Shown in pieces: positions 16,827-25,511 of a stretch of DNA of 54,307 bases. The translations under genes were made by a program, and so were the position numbers. Each line of letters opens with the position of its first letter. Positions within the stretch are counted from its first letter, which is position 1. Below the pieces are notes generated by a model, which saw nothing but the letters and a program-made list of their open reading frames with translations, was not told the DNA's origin and ran no database searches. The stretch is from Sandaracinobacteroides sp041675905 (GTDB lineage: Bacteria > Pseudomonadota > Alphaproteobacteria > Sphingomonadales > Sphingomonadaceae): contig JBAYSX010000018.1 in the NCBI GenBank assembly GCA_041675905.1, forward strand, positions 1 through 54,307. The letters are read 5' to 3'.

Positions 16827-17585
16827 ATGTCGACGTCCGCAAACCCGCAGATTGCCACGCTTCGCGCGCAGATTGCCTGCATGGAATCGGGTGGGAAACG
16901 GGTGCGCGGTGTGTTGCCGTTCGGGGTGGAGATAGTGGACCACAAGGTGCCGGGCGGCGGTCTTGCGCTGGGCGCGCTGCACGAGGTGGCGGATGGTGGC
17001 AATGGCGCGGTGCATGGTGCGGCGGCAGCACTTTTTGCCGCCGGGATTGCCGCGCGCACATCCGGCCAGGTGCTGTGGTGCGTGACGCGCGGCGATCTGT
17101 TTGCGCCTTCGCTCGCGCAGGCTGGTCTTCACCCCGACCGGGTGATCCATGCCGAAGTCGGCGACGACAAGGCGGTGCTGGCCTGTATGGAGGAAGGCTT
17201 GCGCCATGGCGGCCTGTCGGCGATCGTGGGCGAGGTGGCGCGGCTGCCGATGGTGGCCTCGCGTCGTTTGCAGTTGTGCGCGGAAGAGACGGGCACGATT
17301 ACCCTGGCCATCCGGCGCTGGCGGCGGATGCCGGATGCAGCGGACTTCGGACAGCCTACGGCCAGCGTCACGCGGTGGCGGGTGACCGCGCTTCCTTCCG
17401 AACCCTTGCCGGTGCCCGGTATCGGCCGGGCGCGCTGGCTGGTCGAACTGGTCCGGGCGCGGGCCGGCGATTGCGCCGATTTCGAACTGGAGGCCTGCGA
17501 TGACAAGGGCCGTCTCGCTGTTCCTGCCGGAATGGCCGATGGATCGGCGGATGCGGAGCCTGGGCGCTTCCGCGCCATCGCCTGA
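16827..17585 (+). CDS. imuA: ImuA, SOS mutagenesis accessory protein
   Basis: A 252-aa RecA-like protein of the ImuA/SulA-related family, part of the ImuA-ImuB-DnaE2 (ImuC) translesion mutasome. Typical blocks are 'ALGALHEVADGGNGAVHGAAAALFAAGIAART', 'VLWCVTRGDLFAPSLAQAGLHPDRVIHAE', 'GLSAIVGEVARLPMVASRRLQLCAEETG' and a C-terminal 'TRWRVTALPSEPLPVPGIGRARWLVELVRARAG'. ATG 16827 was chosen because the upstream open frame belongs to an IS fragment and the LexA box must lie outside the gene. It overlaps imuB by 86 bp. Confidence 0.9.
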   Translation: MSTSANPQIATLRAQIACMESGGKRVRGVLPFGVEIVDHKVPGGGLALGALHEVADGGNGAVHGAAAALFAAGIAARTSGQVLWCVTRGDLFAPSLAQAGLHPDRVIHAEVGDDKAVLACMEEGLRHGGLSAIVGEVARLPMVASRRLQLCAEETGTITLAIRRWRRMPDAADFGQPTASVTRWRVTALPSEPLPVPGIGRARWLVELVRARAGDCADFELEACDDKGRLAVPAGMADGSADAEPGRFRAIA

Positions 17586-19020
17586 TACGCCAGTGGTGCT
17601 GGCCGGTCGCAATGGTCGCCGCCGCGCAGTGATGGCAGCCAATGCCGTCGCCCGATCCGGCGGCATCATATCTGGCATGGCGGTTGCGAAAGCGCAGGCA
17701 CTTACTTCCAACCTCGTTGTGCAAGACGCCGATCCGGCGGGCGATGCCACAGCACTTGAACGCCTCGCGGTCTGGGCGCTCAGACGCTATTCGCCGGTGG
17801 TCGCCGCCGATCCACCCGATGGGCTGCGCCTCGACATGGCGGGTGCGGCACATCTGCTCGGCGGCGAGGCGGCATTTATCGCCGATCTGGCGCGCCGGCT
17901 TGCCGACAATGGCATCACCGCACGCATCGCGATGGCGCCCACCTATGGTGCGGCACATGGGCTGGCGCGCTTCGGGCAGTCGCCCTCGGTCATTGTGGAA
18001 CCCTGCGATCTGGAAGGCAGTCTTGCACCATTGCCCATCGCCGCGCTCCGGCTTGGCGCAGGCACCATCGACGGGCTGCGGCGGCTCGGTGTCGAGACGG
18101 TCGGTGAACTGGCGGCGCTACCGCGCGCGCCATTGGCGCTGCGCTTCGGGCCGGAGGTCGGGCGTCGGCTCGATCAGGCCTTTGGCCGGACGGCTGAGCC
18201 GTTCGAACTGGTCGAGGCTCCTGAACTGGTCCGGGTGCGCCGTGCCTTCGCCGAACCGATTGCAGCACCTGAAACGCTGGCGCGCTATACCGGCAAGCTG
18301 GTGGTCCGGCTGTGTGCGACGCTGGAGGAACGGGGTCTGGGTGCGCGGCGGCTCGACCTGCTGTTCCACCGCGTCGACAACCGCATCGAAGCGATCCGCG
18401 CCGGCACCGCCAAACCCTTGCGCGATGTAAAGCGCATGACCCGACTGCTGTGTGACAGGATCGAGACCGTCGCCCCCGGCTTTGGCATCGAGCAGATGGT
18501 GCTGACCGCCAGCATCGCCGAGCCACTGAATTATCGCAACGCCTCCAGCCTGATCGAAGCTGGAACGCCGGATCTGTCCGAGTTGGTGGACACATTGGCC
18601 AACCGCATGGCGCATGGCCGGCTCTATCCCTGCGCACCATTGCCAAGCGAAGTGCCCGAACGCAGCGTTCAACGTATCGAACCATTGGCCCCGCCGGTCG
18701 GTGTCACCTGGCCTGCCGACTGGCCGCGCCCGTCACGACTGCTCGATCCACCCGCACCCGTCGAAGCAATGGCGCTGCTGCCCGATCATCCCCCTGCCAG
18801 CTTCACATGGATGGGCGTGCGCCGCTGCGTGAAGCGTGCCGACGGTCCGGAGCGCATCTTCGGCGAATGGTGGGTGCGCGATGGCGAACTGGCAGCGGTG
18901 CGCGATTATTTTCAGGTGGAGGATGAAGTAGGGGAGCGCTTCTGGCTGTTCCGGCGTGGCGACGGCGAGGACAGCGCCACCGGCAGCCATCGCTGGTATC
19001 TGCACGGCATCTTCGCATGA
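17500..19020 (+). CDS. imuB: ImuB, Y-family polymerase-like mutasome scaffold
   Basis: A 506-aa Y-family polymerase homologue that lacks polymerase activity in studied systems and acts as a hub binding the beta clamp and DnaE2. The N-terminus 'RAVSLFLPEWPMDRRMR' and 'PVVLAGRNGRRRAVMAANAVARSGGI' are typical. The palm acidic residues are replaced or absent, as in other ImuB. It overlaps imuA and the dnaE2 start (ATGA), so the operon is translationally coupled. It appears full length. Confidence 0.9.
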   Translation: MTRAVSLFLPEWPMDRRMRSLGASAPSPDTPVVLAGRNGRRRAVMAANAVARSGGIISGMAVAKAQALTSNLVVQDADPAGDATALERLAVWALRRYSPVVAADPPDGLRLDMAGAAHLLGGEAAFIADLARRLADNGITARIAMAPTYGAAHGLARFGQSPSVIVEPCDLEGSLAPLPIAALRLGAGTIDGLRRLGVETVGELAALPRAPLALRFGPEVGRRLDQAFGRTAEPFELVEAPELVRVRRAFAEPIAAPETLARYTGKLVVRLCATLEERGLGARRLDLLFHRVDNRIEAIRAGTAKPLRDVKRMTRLLCDRIETVAPGFGIEQMVLTASIAEPLNYRNASSLIEAGTPDLSELVDTLANRMAHGRLYPCAPLPSEVPERSVQRIEPLAPPVGVTWPADWPRPSRLLDPPAPVEAMALLPDHPPASFTWMGVRRCVKRADGPERIFGEWWVRDGELAAVRDYFQVEDEVGERFWLFRRGDGEDSATGSHRWYLHGIFA

Positions 19021-20753
19021 GCCGCTATGCTGAACTGCAATGCGCCTCGCACTTCTCCTTCCTGCGCGGTGCGAGCAGCGCCGACGAACTGTTCGCCACT
19101 GCGGCTGCGCTGGGTATCGAGGCGCTGGCGATCACCGACCGCAACAGCCTTGCCGGAATGGTGCGCGCTCATATGGCGGCGAAGGCGACGGGCGTGCGCC
19201 TCATCGTCGGTTGCCGGCTGATCCTTGCCGATGGCACGGACCTGCTGGTCTATCCGACCGATCGTGCCGCCTATGCGATGATCCGGAAGGCCGACACGCT
19301 CGGCACCTTCCAGATCGAGAGCCGCGCGCAGATGGCGATGCTGCCGCGCATGAAGCCACGCACATATTATGATCTGGTCATCCAGGTAGCGATCGTGCGA
19401 CCTGGCCCCATTCAGGGCGATATGGTGCATCCCTATCTGCGCCGGCGCGAGGGTCTGGAGAAGGTGGAGTATCCCACACCCGAACTGGAGCGGGTGCTGG
19501 GCAAGACGCTGGGTGTGCCGCTGTTTCAGGAACAGGCGATGCAGGTGGCGATGGTCTGCGCCGGGTTTTCGGCGGCGGAGGCCGACCAGCTTCGACGCGC
19601 CATGGCGACATTCAAGCATACGGGCGGTGTGGTGAACTTCCGCGAACGCCTGATGAACGGGATGATCGAACGGGGATACACGGAGGAGTTCGCCGAGCGG
19701 ATCGTCAAACAGCTGGAAGGCTTCGGCTCCTATGGCTTCCCTGAAAGCCACGCCGCAAGCTTCGCCCTTATTGCCTATGCGTCAAGCTGGCTCAAATGCT
19801 GGCATCCGGATGTGTTCTGCGCCGCACTTCTCAACAGCCAGCCGATGGGCTTCTATGCGCCGGCACAGATCGTGCGCGATGCGCAAGAACATGGCGTCGA
19901 GGTGCGTCCCGTCTGCATCAACGCCTCGCGCTGGGATTGTACGCTGGAGCCGATGGAAAATGGCCGTTTTGCCGTGCGGCTCGGGTTCAACCGGGTTGCG
20001 GGCCTGTCCAATGCCGATGCTGCGGCCCTCGTTGCGGCACGAGGCGGGCAGCCGTTCATCGATATCGATGATGTCTGGCGCCGCGCCGGTGTGCCAGCCG
20101 CCACTCTGGTACGGCTTGCCGAAGCCGATGCGTTCCGGCCTGCACTCAAGCTGGCACGGCGCGAAGCCCTGTGGGCCATCAAGGCACTGCGCGACGAGCC
20201 GCTGCCGCTGTTCGCGGCCGTCGCCCGCAGGGATGATCGCCCCGCGCCCGAGATCGTCGAGGAGGCCGTGCGCCTCAAAGCCATGACGGCAGGCCGTGAA
20301 GTGGTCGAGGATTATCAGCATACCGGCCTGACGCTCAGGCGCCACCCTGTAGCCTTCCTGCGCGAAGATCTCAGGCGAGAGCGCTTCCTCTCCTGCGCCG
20401 AGGCCCATGCGCTGAAAGACGGACGGCCCGTGCGCACTGCCGGGCTGGTGCTGGTGCGCCAGCGACCAGGCAGCGCCAAAAATGTCACTTTCCTCACCAT
20501 CGAGGATGAGACTGGCATCAGTAATCTCGTCATCTGGCCGAACCTGTATGAAAAACAGCGACGCATCGTGATGAACGCCACCGTGCTCGGCATGCAGGGC
20601 ACGGTGCAGCGCGAGGGCGACGTCATCCACCTGATCTGCGCACGCCTGTTCGATCTGACCCCGATGCTGTCCATGCTCGCTAATCGCGAGGGCGATGCGC
20701 CTTCCGGCAATCCGGGTTCACCGCTTCGGCTGAAATCGCGGAATTTTCATTGA
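19017..20753 (+). CDS. dnaE2: Error-prone DNA polymerase DnaE2 (ImuC), large internal deletion
   Basis: DnaE2 proteins are about 1,050-1,150 aa; this one is 578 aa. The N-terminus is a normal PHP domain start ('MSRYAELQCASHFSFLRGASSADELF...LAITDRNSLAGMVRAH') up to 'YPTDRAAY' (residue 86). It then jumps directly to 'AMIRKADTLGTFQIESRAQMAMLPRMKPRTYYDLVI', normally found about 500 residues later, and runs normally to the C-terminus with the OB domain and the ending 'SRNFH'. The deletion (near 19269-19278) is in frame and removes most of the PHP domain and the palm with the catalytic 'PDID(V/T)DF' motif. The product cannot be an active polymerase. Confidence 0.9.
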   Translation: MSRYAELQCASHFSFLRGASSADELFATAAALGIEALAITDRNSLAGMVRAHMAAKATGVRLIVGCRLILADGTDLLVYPTDRAAYAMIRKADTLGTFQIESRAQMAMLPRMKPRTYYDLVIQVAIVRPGPIQGDMVHPYLRRREGLEKVEYPTPELERVLGKTLGVPLFQEQAMQVAMVCAGFSAAEADQLRRAMATFKHTGGVVNFRERLMNGMIERGYTEEFAERIVKQLEGFGSYGFPESHAASFALIAYASSWLKCWHPDVFCAALLNSQPMGFYAPAQIVRDAQEHGVEVRPVCINASRWDCTLEPMENGRFAVRLGFNRVAGLSNADAAALVAARGGQPFIDIDDVWRRAGVPAATLVRLAEADAFRPALKLARREALWAIKALRDEPLPLFAAVARRDDRPAPEIVEEAVRLKAMTAGREVVEDYQHTGLTLRRHPVAFLREDLRRERFLSCAEAHALKDGRPVRTAGLVLVRQRPGSAKNVTFLTIEDETGISNLVIWPNLYEKQRRIVMNATVLGMQGTVQREGDVIHLICARLFDLTPMLSMLANREGDAPSGNPGSPLRLKSRNFH

Positions 20754-21240
20754 TTCCACCTCAGCATGCAGGCCAGCAAGGGTGCAACGCTACAGCAGAG
20801 ATGCCGCACTTGCTCGCCCCAGCCACGGCACCGCCGTCCGATCGATCTCGATCAGGTCCGTCGGGAACACCCGGGCTTGCAGTGCGCGTACGTCGTCCAG
20901 CGATCCGTACAGGGAAGCCTCGCCGCCGGTCAGGATGAAAGCCGACAGGGCGCCCCTGATTGTCGCAGCGGGCGTGGATTGCGCGCCAGCTCCAGCTTGG
21001 CGGACGCGAGCACCTTAACCTGCGTCAGCGCCACGAGATCGTCGAACCCCGCTTTCTCGGGCGCACATCGAAAGAGAAATGAAAAGTCATTTTACCCGTT
21101 CCAAGCCTCCCGCCAGAAGGCCTCCCCGATGGCATTGTTCGGGGAAAGGCCCGCAGCACGCGGCAACATTCGGCCGCGGACGCAGTTACCTCCGGAGATT
21201 TACGATCTTCGATCCACCCGAAAATGACGAGGATATCTAC
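20754..21240. other. Region without a recognisable gene between dnaE2 and katE
   Basis: About 490 bp. On the minus strand scattered pieces such as 'EKAGFDDLVALTQVKVLASAKLELARNP' and 'FILTGGEASLYGSLDDVRALQARVFPTDLIEIDR' look protein-like but lie in different frames separated by stops. This suggests a decayed gene that I cannot name. The katE frame is open through the last 160 bp but has no catalase homology there. No hairpin terminator or clear promoter was found. Confidence 0.4.
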
Positions 21241-23460
21241 ATGGCCATGAAACCGATATCACCCGGAACGCCATCCCGCGCTGATGGAAAACTCACACCT
21301 TCCGATATAGCCGGCGCGGATATTGGCGGTGAAACGCCGGCAAAAGCCTCTCCGGTACCTGCGGACGGTGTTTCCTTCGCCTACGACGAACCGCAAGGTA
21401 CTGGCGGCGAAACACACCAGACTGCGCATGGTGACATCGGGACCCTGACGACCCAGCAGGGAATACCGGTAGCCGACGACCAGAACAGTCTGAAGCAGGG
21501 CGCGCACGGTCCGACCTTGCTGGAGGATTTTCACTTTCGCGAGAAAATCTTTCATTTCGACCATGAGCGCATTCCGGAACGTGTTGTGCATGCGCGCGGC
21601 TATGGCGCGCATGGCTACTTTGAACTGACCGAAAACCTGGCCGGCATCAGCCGCGCCGATATTTTCCAGCGCGTCGGTGAACGCACCCCGGCTTTCGTGC
21701 GCTTTTCGACCGTTGCCGGGTCCAAGGGTTCATTCGATCTTGCGCGCGACGTGCGGGGTTTCGCCGTCAAAATCTATACGAAAGAGGGCAATTGGGATCT
21801 GGTCGGCAATAATATGCCGGTCTTTTTCATTCAGGATGCGATCAAATTTCCGGATCTGGTGCATGCGGTAAAGCCCGCGCCGGACCGGGACTTTCCGCAG
21901 GCGCAATCCGCGCACGATAATTTCTGGGATTTCATCAGCCTGTCGCCCGAAAGCGCGCATATGATCATGTGGCTGATGTCTGACAGGGCGATTCCGCGCT
22001 CGTTCCGGACGATGGAGGGATTTGGCGTCCATACGTTCCGGCTCGTCACCGAGGCGGGCAAATCTACCTTTGTCAAATTCCATTGGAAGCCCAAACAGGG
22101 GCTGCAATCGGTTTTGTGGAACGAGGCCGTCAAAATCAATGGCGCCGACCCCGATTTCCACCGCCGCGACCTTTGGGACGCGATCAATGGCGGCGATTTC
22201 CCGGAATGGGAATTGGGGGTGCAACTGTTTGACGAGGCTTTCGCCGAAGGTTTCGACTTCGATGTTCTGGATGCCACCAAGATCATTCCCGAAGAACTGG
22301 TGCCGGTACGTATCATCGGTCGGCTGGTTCTGGATCGAGTGGTCGATAATTTCTTCGCCGAAACCGAACAGGTGGCCTTCTGCACCCAGAATGTGCCGCC
22401 CGGCATTGATTTCTCCAATGATCCGCTCCTTCAGGGGCGCAATTTCTCCTATCTCGATACACAGTTGAAACGCCTGGGAAGTCCTAATTTCACCCATATC
22501 CCGATCAATGCCCCGAAATGCCCGATGGCACATTTCCAGCAGGACGGACATATGGCGATGCGCAACCCAAAGGGCCGCGCCAATTATGAACCGAATAGCT
22601 GGGGTACGGCAGATGGCGGCCCGCGCGAAGATCCGGCACGCGGCTTTACCAGCCATACCGATACATCCGATGGCGTGAAGCTGCGCATCCGGCCCGAGAG
22701 TTTCGCAGATCATTACAGTCAGGCGCGGCAATTCTTTATCAGCCAGACACCCATCGAACAGAAACATCTGGTCGACGCGCTGGTGTTCGAGCTTTCCAAG
22801 GTGGAGCGGCTCGATATTCGGTCGCGTATGGTGTCGCATCTGATCCATATCGACGCGGAACTCGCCAACAAGGTTGCCGACGGGCTGGGCCTGCCGTTGC
22901 CCGCCCCGGCCAAAGCCGCGCGCGAGACGATCACCGGTCTGCCGCCGTCCGATCCACTCAGCATCCTGAAAAATGGCCCGGTCAGCTTCAAGGGCCGCAA
23001 GCTCGGTATATTGCTGAGTGATGGTGCGGACGCGGCGATCGTCCGGGGACTGATCGATGCGACAGCTGCGGAAGGTGCGGTTTATGAAGTGGTCGCGCCG
23101 AAGATCGGCGGCGTGACGTTGTCGGATGGAACAAAGGTGGCTGCGAAGCACAAGATCGACGGAGGGCCGTCGGTGCTGTTCGATGCGGTCGCGATCGTCG
23201 TTTCGGCGGATGGCGCGACGCTTTTGTCCGGCGACGCGACGGCGAAGGATTTTGCGTCGGATTCCTTTGCGCACTGCAAATATATCGGCTTCAGTGGGGA
23301 GGCAGAAGCCATTCTTGTGAAATCGAGGATCGCACAAAACCTGGATGAAGCCTGTTTGCCGCTACGGACGGCCGAAGATGCGCATGCCTTCGTTGCCGCA
23401 TGCCGAACCCTGCGTTACTGGGCCCGCGAATTGACGGTGGATATTGACGCGCAGACCTAG
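21241..23460 (+). CDS. katE: Large-subunit monofunctional catalase (HPII/KatE type)
   Basis: A 739-aa heme catalase that breaks down hydrogen peroxide; the length and C-terminal extension make it the large-subunit clade. Core motifs are 'FDHERIPERVVHARGYGAHGYFE' with catalytic His at about 117, 'NNMPVFFIQDAIKFPDLVHAVK', and the heme Tyr in 'FSYLDTQLKRLG'. The last ~150 residues ('RKLGILLSDGADAAIVRGLIDATAAEGAVYEVVAPKIGG') form the flavodoxin/GATase-like domain. ATG 21241 is preceded by 'gacgaggat' as ribosome site. The stop TAG lies in a CTAG next to an IS end. Confidence 0.95.
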   Translation: MAMKPISPGTPSRADGKLTPSDIAGADIGGETPAKASPVPADGVSFAYDEPQGTGGETHQTAHGDIGTLTTQQGIPVADDQNSLKQGAHGPTLLEDFHFREKIFHFDHERIPERVVHARGYGAHGYFELTENLAGISRADIFQRVGERTPAFVRFSTVAGSKGSFDLARDVRGFAVKIYTKEGNWDLVGNNMPVFFIQDAIKFPDLVHAVKPAPDRDFPQAQSAHDNFWDFISLSPESAHMIMWLMSDRAIPRSFRTMEGFGVHTFRLVTEAGKSTFVKFHWKPKQGLQSVLWNEAVKINGADPDFHRRDLWDAINGGDFPEWELGVQLFDEAFAEGFDFDVLDATKIIPEELVPVRIIGRLVLDRVVDNFFAETEQVAFCTQNVPPGIDFSNDPLLQGRNFSYLDTQLKRLGSPNFTHIPINAPKCPMAHFQQDGHMAMRNPKGRANYEPNSWGTADGGPREDPARGFTSHTDTSDGVKLRIRPESFADHYSQARQFFISQTPIEQKHLVDALVFELSKVERLDIRSRMVSHLIHIDAELANKVADGLGLPLPAPAKAARETITGLPPSDPLSILKNGPVSFKGRKLGILLSDGADAAIVRGLIDATAAEGAVYEVVAPKIGGVTLSDGTKVAAKHKIDGGPSVLFDAVAIVVSADGATLLSGDATAKDFASDSFAHCKYIGFSGEAEAILVKSRIAQNLDEACLPLRTAEDAHAFVAACRTLRYWARELTVDIDAQT

Positions 23461-24247
23461 CGCCGATCGATATTCAGGATTCCCAAATAGCTTGATGTCT
23501 AATTCATAGGATTCCGCGATTTTCTGGGGGGTCTTTGAATGGGCGTGAAGCGTTACGAGTTGAACGAGGCGCAATGGGCAAGGATTGCGCCCTTTCTTCC
23601 CGGCAAGGCGGGTGATCCGGGGCGAACTGGATCGGATAACCGCTTGTTCGTGAACGGATGTTTGTGGGTGCTGCGATCGAGGGCGCGCTGGTGCGATCTT
23701 CCGGAGCGTTATGGCCGCTGGAAGACGGTCCATCGGCGTTTCAGCAGATGGTGCCATGCCGGTGTATGGGAGCGGGTGTTCGACACACTTTCGACTGACC
23801 GGGACAATCAGTATCTGATGCTCGACAGCACCATCGTTCGCGCCCACCAGCAGGCAGCGACCGGAAAAGGGGGGCGCAGGATCAGGCGCTGGGGCGTTCC
23901 CGAGGTGGACTGACGACTAAAATCCACATGTTGGCAGACACATTCGGGCGGCCATTGCGTTTTTGCATCACGCCAGGGCAAGCCAGCGATATTGGCGCGG
24001 CTCCCGACCTCCTGGAAGGCCAGAAAGGCGGAGCTGTTCTCGCCGACAAAGCCTGTGACAGCAATGACTTACGTGAGAGGGCCGCAGGCATGAAAGCCAC
24101 GGCAGTGATCCCTTCGAAGCGAAATCGCAAGGTCTTCATCCCGCATGATACGCCATCTACAAGCATCGAAATCAGATCGAACGATGCTTCGGCCGCCTCA
24201 AGCATTTCCGCCGCTTCGCTACGCGATATGACCGCCGTGCCGCCCAC
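23461..24247 (+). mobile_element. IS5-family element, left end and decayed transposase (copy B)
   Basis: The left end CGCCGATCGATATTCA (23461-23476) pairs with the end of copy A and follows CTAG. The first frame (23539-23913) starts 'MGVKRYELNEAQWARIAPFLPGKAGDPGRTGSDNRLF' and has 'LMLDSTIVRAHQQAA' with a DDE aspartate. It passes into the second frame at 'aaaagggggg' (about 23866-23875) by a -1 shift, giving 'AQDQALGRSRGGLTTKIHMLADTFGRPL', a programmed frameshift known in this IS group. A later one-base loss near 24151 breaks 'HDTAIYKHRNQIERCFGRLKHFRRF'. The right end is missing: homology stops at about 24247. Confidence 0.85.
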
Positions 24248-24279
24248 TTCAGGGGAAGTCATGGAAAGGCAAGCAGGGT

Positions 24280-24612
24280 GTGCGGGTCGAAAGGCGGCTG
24301 ATCAAGCAGCAGCTGCCCCTGAAGGAGTTGGTGAAGCTACCCAATCCCTTTGTGTCGATGAAGCTGGTGACGCGTTATCCCCACAAGCCGCCACAGGAGG
24401 CAAAAGAATATATCTGGACGCTGTTCCTCAATGCCGCGGAGCATATGACTCTGCCCGCCGCTCTCGGCCACCTGCCAGTCGAAAAGCGGACACTTTATCG
24501 CGCACATCTGAAGACCCAGAACGTCTCATGGTGGGACGTGGATGCGATCTGGGGCAACTGGCCGACCACGCTCCATGAGTTGAAGATCGCTTCGCCGGGG
24601 TCGTGGGCATGA
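24280..24612 (+). CDS. Conserved-looking hypothetical protein
   Basis: 110 aa from GTG 24280: basic N-terminus 'RVERRLIKQQLPLKELVKLPNPFVSMKLVTRYPHKPPQEAKEYIWTLFLNAAEHM' and Trp-rich C-terminus 'NVSWWDVDAIWGNWPTTLHELKIASPGSWA'. The codon pattern and coherent composition support a real or recently real gene. It directly follows the truncated IS copy, and the open frame extends upstream into IS sequence, so its own start may have been lost. I do not recognise the family. Confidence 0.5.
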   Translation: MRVERRLIKQQLPLKELVKLPNPFVSMKLVTRYPHKPPQEAKEYIWTLFLNAAEHMTLPAALGHLPVEKRTLYRAHLKTQNVSWWDVDAIWGNWPTTLHELKIASPGSWA

Positions 24613-24622
24613 TTTTACAAGG

Positions 24623-24644
24623 TGCGTGCAATTAATTGCACGCA
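24623..24644. repeat. 22-bp perfect palindrome (core TGCAATTAATTGCA)
   Basis: A perfect 22-bp palindrome centred between 24633 and 24634, just after the stop of the preceding gene. The 15-base string GTGCAATTAATTGCA from it recurs at 27942-27956. It may be an operator, a recombination site or the remains of an element end. Confidence 0.8.
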
Positions 24645-24701
24645 GATAATTTGTCTGTGTTCAGCCCGTTTGGAGGGAAAAATTCCTCGTGAGTAGGACA
24701 G

Positions 24702-25085
24702 ATGGCTGATGCCGACGACACGCATATCGCCCGGCTGAAGAATGGGGCGCTGACGCTGGCGGTGAAGCTCTCGAAGAGCTTCCACGCCTTCGCGCGTGCC
24801 CTCTATACCGCGCATTGGGGAAGATCGCGGCTTCCTGCACGAGGTGGAGCGGGTCGCGGGGACAAACGCCGGGCGTTGGATGTTTCCGGGGAGCAGACGG
24901 AGCATGTCGGCTGGACCAGGCTCCAGACCGTTGCCCACATGAACCAGCCCCGTGAATCGGATTTGCAGATGGTCAACCGGTTACCGACCGGCGTTCAGGG
25001 CCAGTGTCTGTTGAGCGACATCTCGCAGACAATTGCACCCCAAAAGTGGGCCGGGGGACCGACCCGGAGACATAGCGTTTCATGA
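24702..25085 (+). pseudogene. Hypothetical protein, probably frameshifted
   Basis: ATG 24702 has a good ribosome site ('taggaca'). The start 'MADADDTHIARLKNGALTLAVKLSKSFHAFARALYTAHWG' looks coding. After about 24818 a different frame reads more naturally: 'EDRGFLHEVERVAGTNAGRWMFPGSRRSMSAGPG'. The original frame becomes composition-poor. I infer one small gene with a frameshift. The family is not recognised. The rest, to 25274, holds no gene that I can support. Confidence 0.4.
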
Positions 25086-25274
25086 TCTTTCAGCGGCTGG
25101 AGCGATGGCGATAACCGGGCTAGCCAACGCCTCCCGCAAAACGGGGACCAGCCGCCTATTTTCATTAGCGACATTTCCCGTATTTTTTCCGTATTTTGCT
25201 TGGTTCGACCGCTCACCCAGCTAATGATCATAGTGGGTTCCAAGCATTTTGGCCTCCCGGAAATGGAGGTTCGA

Positions 25275-25511
25275 ATGACTGCCAAAGATACGCTGCCCCT
25301 CAATCCATGGATCGCTGCGTCGATCATGCAGAAAGCCATCCGACGCGGCGAGCCGGAATTGGCCGCCCGTGCAGCAGCAATCTATCATCGCTTGCGCGGA
25401 AAACCGGGACGCCATGCCATCGCGGCGCTGACGGAATTTCTGTCACCCGGATTGAAGGGCAGGGCCGACTCCTCATGGTTGCTGCCCACAGAACGGGAAG
25501 GAAAGTCGTGA
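25275..25511 (+). CDS. Small protein upstream of the recombinase
   Basis: 78 aa: 'MTAKDTLPLNPWIAASIMQKAIRRGEPELAARAAAIYHRLRGKPGRHAIAALTEFLSPGLKGRADSSW...'. It starts after 'aaatggaggt' (a good ribosome site) and its stop overlaps the GTG of the recombinase (GTGA), so the two are coupled. The part 'MQKAIRRGEPELAARAAAIYHRLRG' resembles the helical C-terminal region of clamp-loader-like AAA proteins (MgsA/RarA-like), which would make this a truncated derivative. That assignment is weak. Confidence 0.55.
   Translation: MTAKDTLPLNPWIAASIMQKAIRRGEPELAARAAAIYHRLRGKPGRHAIAALTEFLSPGLKGRADSSWLLPTEREGKS

Noticed and set aside
19017..20753. A naturally short DnaE-like protein
   Set aside because: Both flanks match standard DnaE2 closely and the gap removes the essential palm domain, so an internal deletion is the better reading.
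21730..23337. A 535-codon open frame on the minus strand
   Set aside because: Antisense to katE; no recognisable domain.
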